From: CAWFSE01 sp963697565
GTDB lineage: Bacteria; Actinomycetota; Actinomycetes; CAVWCF01
Direction: 5' to 3'
Length of the DNA: 64,000 nt
NCBI GenBank assembly: GCA_963697565.1
Contig: CAVOOM010000006.1
Coordinates: forward strand, 1 to 64,000
The notes under the pieces are model-generated. The model searched no databases. It saw only the letters and a program-made list of their open reading frames with translations, and was not told the origin of the DNA. The position numbers and the translations under genes are program-made. Positions 57,500 through 64,000 of this stretch are shown here, piece by piece. How positions within the stretch are numbered: position 1 is the first letter of the stretch; each line of letters begins with the position of its first letter.

Positions 57500-59319
57500 A
57501 TGCGACGAGGCCCGCGGCGGGCGGCCGCGGCGGTCGCCCCCTGCCCTGCTCGGGGTCGCCCTGCTCGGGATGGCCGTCACCGCTGCTTCGGTGGCTGACC
57601 CCCCTTCCCTCGCAGGACTGGCCGTGCCGGCCGCGCTGCCGGCCGAGACCGCCGACCCCGGTGCCGGCCCCGCCAGCGGACCCGACCCCCACGGACACCG
57701 CGGCGCCGTCCGACCGCGACGGCCGACCCCCACGGACGCCCCCACGAGCCCGGCTCCCACAGATCCGGGCACGGCCACGCCCACGCCCACCGAGACACCG
57801 CCAGCCAGACCCCGACCCCGTCGGCGGAGCCGAGCGCCAGCCCGACCCCGTCGGTCGAGGCCTCCGCCTCGGCCGCCCCGGTGCGGCCGGCGACAGCCGC
57901 CCGCCGTCGCAGGACTCGGGGATCTCCGTGATCAGCGTGCTGCTGGCCGTGGCGGCGCTGCTCGCCGCGGGCGCGGCGCTGTGGTGGTGGCGGCCCGGCC
58001 CGCGGGCCCGGGGCACGGCGCTGGCGGCGCCGCTCGAGCCCATCACCGAGCCCGCTCCGGCGGTGGGGCCGACGGGGGCTCCGGCTCCGGCCGGATTCAC
58101 CCCGATGCTGATCGCCTTGGGCGAGGCCATGGTGGACTCGGGATTCGCGGTGGCCGCCGCCCAGACCAATCTGCACCAGATCGCCCGGGCCCACGGCGTC
58201 ACGAACGCCGAGATCGTGGTGCTGCCGACCGCGCTGTTCATCACCGTGCCGGGCGCGGAGCCCGTCGAGACCGCGGTGGCCGCCGCCGGCGTCGCCCAAC
58301 TGCGGCTGGACCAGATCGACGCGGTCTCCCGGCTGACCGCCGAGGCGGCCCAGAGCGGCTCGGACCCCAACCGGCTGACCGCCGAGGTCAAGCGGATCCG
58401 GGCCGCGCCCCCTCCCTTCGGACCGCTCGCGCGCACCGCGGGCTACGCGGCCCTGTGCGCCGGACTGGCCATGGTCCTGCGCGGCAGCGCGCTCGACATC
58501 GCGGTGGCCGTCGTCCTCGGCACCGCGGTCGGGGCGCTGCAGCTGTACGCGCCGCGGCTCACCACCGCGTCCAGGGCCGTGCTCCCGGTGCTGAGCGCCT
58601 TCGCGGTGTCGACGGCGGTGTTCCTGCTGGCCGGGACGGACCTCAACCTCGGCATCCTCGCGCCCCTCGTGGCGCCGCTGGTGACGTTCCTCCCGGGGGC
58701 GCTGCTCACCACCGCCGCGATCGAGCTGTCGACCGGGCAGATGCTCTCCGGGGCCGGCCGGCTGGCGACCGGGGCCATGCAGCTGGTGCTGCTCGCGCTG
58801 GGCATCGTCGCCGGCGCGCAGCTGGTCGGCGTCCCCGCGACGGAGGTGACCGCGTCCGCCGCGACGCCGCTGGGCGACCTGGCCCCGTGGGTCGGGGTCG
58901 CCGTCTTCGGGATCGGCGTCGTCGTGCACAACTGCGCCCGGCTGTCGAGCCTGGGCTGGATCCTGCTCGTGCTCTACGTCGCCTACGGCGGGCAGGTGAT
59001 CGGCGGGCTCTTCCTCGGCGGCGACCCTGTCGGCCTTCGTCGGCGCCCTGGCGATGGCGCCGGTCGCCGCGTACGTCGCGACGCAGCGCGGCGGGCCGCC
59101 GACCCAGGTCAGCTTCCTGCCCGCGTTCTGGCTGCTCGTGCCCGGAGCGCTCGGGCTCGTCGGCGTCACCCAGCTGATCGGCGCGGACGGAGTCGAGCGC
59201 CCTCGCCTCGCTGGCGACCACCGCGGCGACGATGGTGGCGATCGCCCTCGGGCGTGCTCATCGGCCTGGCCGTCGGCGACTCGGTCAGCGGGCGGTCTAG
59301 CCGGCCGCGGGCCGGTTAG
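57500..59319 (+). CDS. ThrE-type threonine/serine exporter-like protein, frame breaks
   Basis: An exported or membrane N-terminus (ALLGVALLGMAVTAASVA), a long Thr/Pro/Ser-rich linker, one helix (ISVISVLLAVAALLAAGAALWW), then the ThrE soluble domain (GEAMVDSGFAVAAAQTNLHQ, partly shown) and about ten transmembrane helices with LAPLVTFLPGALLTTAAIEL and SGQMLSGAGRLATGAMQ-like motifs of the ThrE family. The linker changes frame two or three times, and further breaks lie near 59032 and 59207. Members export threonine and serine. The long Thr/Pro linker before the ThrE domain is unusual. ATG 57500 has GAGGGGA upstream. The stop overlaps the hypF start. Confidence 0.83.
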
Positions 59320-61699
59320 TGCGGCCACCGGGCGGTGCGGTGGCTCACGGTGACGGCCCAGCCGGACGGATCCGCGTGCACGTCCGGGTGACCGGCGTCG
59401 TGCAGGGCGTGGGCTTCCGGCCGTTCGTCCACGGGCTGGCCCGCTCCCTCGACCTGGTCGGGCACGGTCGGCAACGACGCGGCCGGGGTCTTCGCCGAGG
59501 TCGAGGGCGACCCGGCGGCCGTCGACGACTTCCTGCGGCGGCTGCGCGACGAGGCCCCCGCCAATGCGCGTGATCGAGCAGGTCTCCGTGGAGCCGCGGG
59601 AGCGTGGCGGGCGGCCGGGGTTTCGCCATCGTCGCCAGCCGCGAGGCCGACGCGGCCGAGGTGGCGCTCATCCCCCCCGACACGGCCGTCTGCGCCGACT
59701 GCATGGCGGAGGTGCTCGACCCGGCCGACCGCCGCCACCGCTACCCGTTCACCGCCTGCACGTACTGCGGGCCCCGGTTCACGCTGGTGCGCGGCGTCCC
59801 GTACGACCGGCCGTACACGACGATGGCCGGCTTCCCGCTGTGCCCGGACTGCGCCCGCGAGTACGAGGACCCCGCCGACCGCCGCTTCCACGCCCAGCCC
59901 ACCGCGTGCCCGGTGTGCGGCCCGCGGCTGTCGTTTCGCGCCGAGGGCTCGGCCGAGCCCGACGTCGACGGGGGACGCCGCGCTGGCCGACGCGCTGCGG
60001 GTGATCCGCGGCGGCGGCATCGTCGCGGTGAAGGGGATCGGCGGCTACCACCTGGCCTGCGACGCGCGCCAGCCCGAGGCGGTGGCCCGCCTGCGCGAGC
60101 GCAAGCAGCGCGTCGCCAAGCCCTTCGCGGTCCTCGTCCGCGACCTCACCGTGGCCGCGTCGCTCGGGGTCGTGGCCGACGTGGCCGCCGGGCTGCTCGC
60201 CAGCCCGCAGGCCCCGGTGGTGCTGGTCCCCGTCGCGCGCACCGAGCAGGCGCGCGCGGTCGCCGCGGCGGTCGCGCCCGGCAACGGCTCGATCGGGCTG
60301 CTGCTGCCGTACTCCCCGCTGCACCACCTGCTGCTCGCCCCGCACCCCGACCTCGCGGGGCCGGCCCTCGACTCGCTCGTGCTCACCTCCGGCAACCTCA
60401 GCGACGAGCCGCTCGCCACCGAGCCCGCCGAGGCCGATGCGCGCCTGGCGGGGATCGCCGACGCGTGGCTGCACCACGACCGCCCGATCCACGACGCGTG
60501 CGATGACTCGGTGGTGCGGGTCGTCGACGGCGCCGCGCAGCCGGTGCGGCGCAGCCGCGGCTACGCGCCGCTGCCCGTTCGCCTGCCGCTCGCCGCGCCG
60601 CCGCTGCTGGCCGTCGGCGGCGAGCTCAAGACGACGCTCTGCCTGGCCTCCGGTCGCCGGGCCTGGATGAGCCAGCACATCGGCGACACCGCCAACCTCG
60701 AGACGCTGGAGCTGCTGGCCCGGGTCGCCGACACCCTGGCGTCGCTTGCCCGCATCGAGCCGGAGGCCGTCGTCGCCGACCTGCACCCCGGCTACCTCTC
60801 CCGCGGGTGGGCCGAGCGCCGGGCGGCCGAGGCCGGCGTCCCGCTGCGGCTCGTCCAGCACCACCACGCGCACCTGGCCTCGCTACTCGCGGAGCACGGG
60901 GTGCCGCCCGACGTCCCCGTGCTGGGCTTCGCCTTCGACGGCACCGGGTACGGCCCGGACGGCACGATCTGGGGCGGCGAGGTGCTGCTCGGCGGCTACG
61001 CCGCGGCCGAGCGCGTGGGACACCTGGCCCCCGTGGCCCTCCCCGGCGGCGACGCCGCGACCCGCCGGCCGGCCCGCTCCGCGCTGGCCCACCTGCACGC
61101 CGCCGGGCTGCCCTTGGGACGACCGGCTCCCGGCGGTGGCCGCGGCCGACGACACCGAGCGCCGGGTCGTGGGCCGGATGCTGGAACGGGGCGCGGGCTG
61201 CATCCCGACCACGAGCATGGGCCGGCTGTTCGACGCGGTCGCCGCGCTCGCCGGGGTCTGCCAGGACGCCACGTACGAGGGGCAGGCGGCGATCGAGCTC
61301 GAGGCGCTCGTCGGCGGCGGCCTCGGCGACCCCGGGGCCGTGGCGCTACGACATCCGCGACGAGGACGGCGCCCTCGTCCTCGACCCGGCGCCCGTGCTT
61401 CGGGCGGCCGTCTCCGCCGTGCTCGGCGGGGTTCCGGCCGGGTGCGGTGGGCGCCTCCTTCCACGACGCGACCGCCGCCGCGGTCACCGAGGCGGCCCTG
61501 CTCGTCAGGGAGCGGACCGGCGTCGCGTTGGTCGGGCTCACGGGAGGGGTCTTCCAGAACACCGTGCTCACCCGTGCGTGTCGGAGCAGGCTGGAGGACC
61601 ATGGCCTTGCGGTGCTGGTCCACCGGGTCGTTCCGCCGAACGACGGCGGCCTGGCGCTCGGGCCAGGCCGCGGTGGTCGCCGGCGGAGGAGGGAGCTGA
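59319..61699 (+). CDS. hypF: Carbamoyltransferase HypF, frame breaks
   Basis: Makes the carbamoyl donor for the cyanide ligands of NiFe hydrogenase. The domain order is complete: acylphosphatase ([20 protein letters not shown]), two zinc fingers (CADCMAEV with CTYCGP, and CPDCAREY with CPVCGP), YrdC-like ([29 protein letters not shown]) and the Kae1-like carbamoyltransferase ([43 protein letters not shown]). Breaks lie near 59465, 59615, 59975, 61117, 61340, 61440 and 61665. GTG 59319 or GTG 59340 is the start. It leads the hypFCDE series, and its start overlaps the exporter stop by one base (TAGTG). Confidence 0.93.
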
Positions 61700-61700
61700 C

Positions 61701-61949
61701 ATGTGCCTCGGGATCCCCGGACGCGTCGACGAGCGTTGGGAGGCCGACGGCATGGCGATGGGCACCGTCGACTTCGGCGGGGTGCGCAAGGAGGTCTGCC
61801 TCGCCTACGTTCCCGACCTGCAGGTCGGCGAGTGGACGATCGTGCACGTCGGCTTCGCCCTCACCCGGCTCGACGAGGCCTCGGCCCAGGAGACCCTCGC
61901 CCTGATGCGGTCGGTCGGCATCCTCGACGGCGAGCTGGGCCCGGCATGA
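61701..61949 (+). CDS. hypC: Hydrogenase maturation chaperone HypC
   Basis: An 82-residue chaperone starting with the invariant MCLGIPG, whose Cys2 binds the iron centre and the hydrogenase large subunit; [16 protein letters not shown] and [17 protein letters not shown] are family-typical. ATG 61701 is one base after the hypF stop, and its TGA overlaps the hypD start (ATGA). The frame is intact. Confidence 0.97.
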   Translation: MCLGIPGRVDERWEADGMAMGTVDFGGVRKEVCLAYVPDLQVGEWTIVHVGFALTRLDEASAQETLALMRSVGILDGELGPA

Positions 61950-63050
61950 GGTACCTCGACGAGTTCGCCGACCCGGTGCTCGCCCGCCGGCTGCTCGACG
62001 ACATCGCGGCGACCGTCACCCGCCCGTGGGCGGTGATGGAGGTGTGCGGCGGCCAGACGCACACCATCATCCGCAACGGCATCGACCAGCTGCTGCCCGC
62101 CGAGGTGGAGCTCATCCACGGGCCCGGCTGCCCGGTGTGCGTCACGCCGCTGGAGACGATCGACCGCGCGCTCGCCATCGCCGCCCGGCCCGACGTCATC
62201 TTCTGCTCGTTCGGCGACATGATCCGGGTGCCCGGATCGACCGACGACCTGTTCCGGGTCAAGAGCCGCGGCGGCGACGTGCGGGTCGTGTACTCACCGC
62301 TCGACGCGGTCCGCCTCGCCCAGCAGAACCCGGACAAGCAGGTCGTCTTCTTCGGCATCGGCTTCGAGACGACCGCCCCCGCCAACGCCATGACGGTGCT
62401 GATGGCCGACCGCCTGGGCGTCCCCAACTTCTCGCTGCTCGTCAGCCACGTGCTTGGTCCCGCCGGCGATCACCGCGCTGATGGAGTCCCCCGAGCGGCG
62501 GGTGCAGGGCTTCCTGGCCGCGGGCCACGTGTGCACGGTGATGGGGATGTCGCAGTACGCGCCGCTCGTCGAGGCGTACCGCGTGCCCATCGTGGTGACC
62601 GGCTTCGAGCCGCTCGACGTGCTCGAGGGGATCCGCCGGGTGGTGCTGCAGCTGGAGCAGGGCCGCGCCGAGCTGGAGAACGCCTACCCGCGCGCGGTCA
62701 GCGCGGAGGGCAACCTCGAGGCGCAGCGCGTCGTGGCCGACGTCTTCACCGTCACCGACCGGGCCTGGCGGGGGATCGGGGTGATCCCGGCGTCCGGCTG
62801 GCGGCTGGCCGACCGCTGGGCGGCGTACGACGCCGAGCAGCGCTTCGACGTCGGCGGCATCACCGCGCAGGAGTCCGCGCGGTGCCGCAGCGGCGAGGTG
62901 CTGCAAGGGCTCATCAAGCCGGCGCAGTGCGAGGCGTTCGGCACGGACTGCACCCCGCGCAACCCGCTCGGGGCGCCGATGGTCTCCAGCGAGGGCGCCT
63001 GCGCGGCCTACTACAGCTACCGGCGCCTGGCGGCGCCGGCTGCGGGCTGA
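61946..63050 (+). CDS. hypD: Hydrogenase maturation protein HypD, frame break
   Basis: Assembles the Fe(CN)2CO unit together with HypC and HypE. The motifs are [25 protein letters not shown] (with the essential cysteines), [20 protein letters not shown] and the 4Fe-4S region ending in [20 protein letters not shown]. One extra base near 62455 (HVL to LVPPAI) breaks the frame; the total of about 367 residues is normal. Its ATG overlaps the hypC stop. Confidence 0.95.
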
Positions 63051-63058
63051 GGGCGCCC

Positions 63059-64000
63059 GTGGGCGACCACCTCGACCTCGAGGGCTGGACCTGCCCGGCC
63101 CCGCTGCGCGACCACCCCGCGATCGTCATGGGCCACGGGGGCGGCGGGCGGCTGTCTGGCGAGCTGATCCAGCACCTCTTCGTGCCCGCCTTCACCGGCG
63201 GCGCCCAAGGCGACGGCGCTGGGACAGCTCGGCGACGGAGCCGTGGTGGCCGCCGGCGGCGCGCGGCTGGCGCTGTCCACCGACACGTACGTGGTGCGGC
63301 CGCGGTTCTTCCCCGGCGGCAACATCGGCGACCTGGCGGTCAACGGCACCGTCAACGACCTGGCCATGTGCGGCGCCGTCCCGCTCTTCCTCACCGTCGG
63401 GTTCATCCTCGAAGAGGGCCTGCCGATGGACGAGCTCGGCCGCGTGGTCGACACGATGGCGGCCGCCGCGCGCGCCGCCGGGGTGGAGATCGTCACCGGC
63501 GACACCAAGGTGGTCGACGCCGGGCACGGCGACGGGCTGTACGTCACCACCGCCGGGGTGGGGCTGGTGCCCGACGGGGTGCGGGTCGGCCCCGACCAGG
63601 CGCGCCCGGGCGACGTCGTGCTGGTGAGCGGCCCGATCGGCCTGCACGGGATCGCGGTGATGAGCGTGCGCGAGGGGCTGGAGTTCGGCTCCGACATCCG
63701 CTCCGACACCGCGCCGCTCAACGGCGTCGTGCAGGCGCTGCTCGGCGCGGGCGTCGAGGTGCACGCGCTGCGCGACCCGACCCGCGGCGGGCTGGCCGCC
63801 ACCCTGCACGAGATCGCCGGATCGTCCGGGGTGGGCGTCGAGATCCGCGAGGCCGACGTGCCGGTGCCCGACGACGTGCGCGCCGCCTGCGGCTTCCTCG
63901 GGCTCGACCCGCTCTACGTCGCGAACGAGGGGCGGCTCGTCGCGTTCGTCGCGCCCGAGGACGCCGACCGCGCGCTGGAGATCCTGCGACGGCGACCCGG
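63059..64000 (+). CDS. hypE: Hydrogenase maturation protein HypE (partial, frame break)
   Basis: Dehydrates the carbamoyl group from HypF to cyanide. GTG 63059 starts [19 protein letters not shown] sequence, followed by [60 protein letters not shown] and [16 protein letters not shown], all typical of HypE/AIRS-fold proteins. One base break lies near 63205. The gene runs past base 64000, so the C-terminal Cys that carries the cyanide group is not visible. Confidence 0.95.
   Translation, partial: MGDHLDLEGWTCPAPLRDHPAIVMGHGGGGRLSGELIQHLFVPAFTGGAQGDGAGTARRRSRGGRRRRAAGAVHRHVRGAAAVLPRRQHRRPGGQRHRQRPGHVRRRPALPHRRVHPRRGPADGRARPRGRHDGGRRARRRGGDRHRRHQGGRRRARRRAVRHHRRGGAGARRGAGRPRPGAPGRRRAGERPDRPARDRGDERARGAGVRLRHPLRHRAAQRRRAGAARRGRRGARAARPDPRRAGRHPARDRRIVRGGRRDPRGRRAGARRRARRLRLPRARPALRRERGAARRVRRARGRRPRAGDPATATR

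Overview
The window is very GC-rich DNA with strongly biased codon third positions, and its content points to a member of the Actinomycetota. The supporting signs are the small SRP RNA beside dnaX and tRNA-Ser, a FprA-type ferredoxin reductase, F420-type (Ddn-like) oxidoreductase, DUF1918, LytR_C, RNase J, and many genes whose start codon sits 6-8 bases after a TANNNT-like -10 box (leaderless transcription). I cannot fix the order or genus from sequence alone. More than twenty genes carry frame breaks, including conserved ones such as dnaX, arcA, hypF and hypD, while others nearby are fully open. The most economical reading is uncorrected insertion/deletion errors in the assembly, so broken genes are annotated as single genes spanning the break unless stated otherwise.

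Layout. 1-6.6 kb: information-processing genes (dnaX, SRP RNA, two tRNA-Ser genes, tadA and its partner, upp) with two cell-envelope proteins (LytR_C and an L,D-transpeptidase). 6.6-13.9 kb: a broken FG-GAP secreted protein, a pntB-like remnant, and metabolic genes (acyltransferase, tocopherol-cyclase-like protein, FprA, a DUF5666-like membrane protein). 14-19.2 kb: an adenylate cyclase/AAA/TPR protein translationally coupled to an MFS transporter that carries a cyclic-nucleotide-binding domain. 19.2-24.2 kb: a two-component system beside a ferric-reductase-like flavocytochrome, an FMN-binding protein and ApbE, forming a trans-membrane electron-transfer set. 24.2-32 kb: F420-type oxidoreductase, DUF1918, Rieske protein, GH63-like glycoside hydrolase, PfkB kinase, an epimerase fused to a red-chlorophyll-catabolite-reductase-like domain, and a GDSL hydrolase.

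32-43.6 kb: RNase J; a PIG-L deacetylase preceded by a cysteine-rich leader peptide; a two-gene ABC exporter; two tandem exported proteins with HExxH motifs that I do not recognise as a named family; an amidase; and an alpha/beta hydrolase. 43.6-49 kb: an apparent inclusion/lipid-related cluster. An operon of ATP-grasp protein, FabR-like TetR regulator and small helical protein diverges from two paralogous phasin-like genes, one with a histone-H1-like lysine-rich N-terminus. Both phasin-like genes have the same palindromic operator over a similar promoter. 49-57.2 kb: flavodoxin, a TetR-ACT-GNAT fusion, SDR, SLC13-type transporter, and an arginine deiminase with a YfcC-type permease. 57.5-64 kb: a ThrE-type exporter followed by the NiFe-hydrogenase maturation genes hypF-hypC-hypD-hypE, the last running off the edge.

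Two families of intergenic hairpin repeats occur, each twice. They sit at the ends of convergent genes or flank a small membrane-protein gene. No transposase, prophage gene or CRISPR array was seen.
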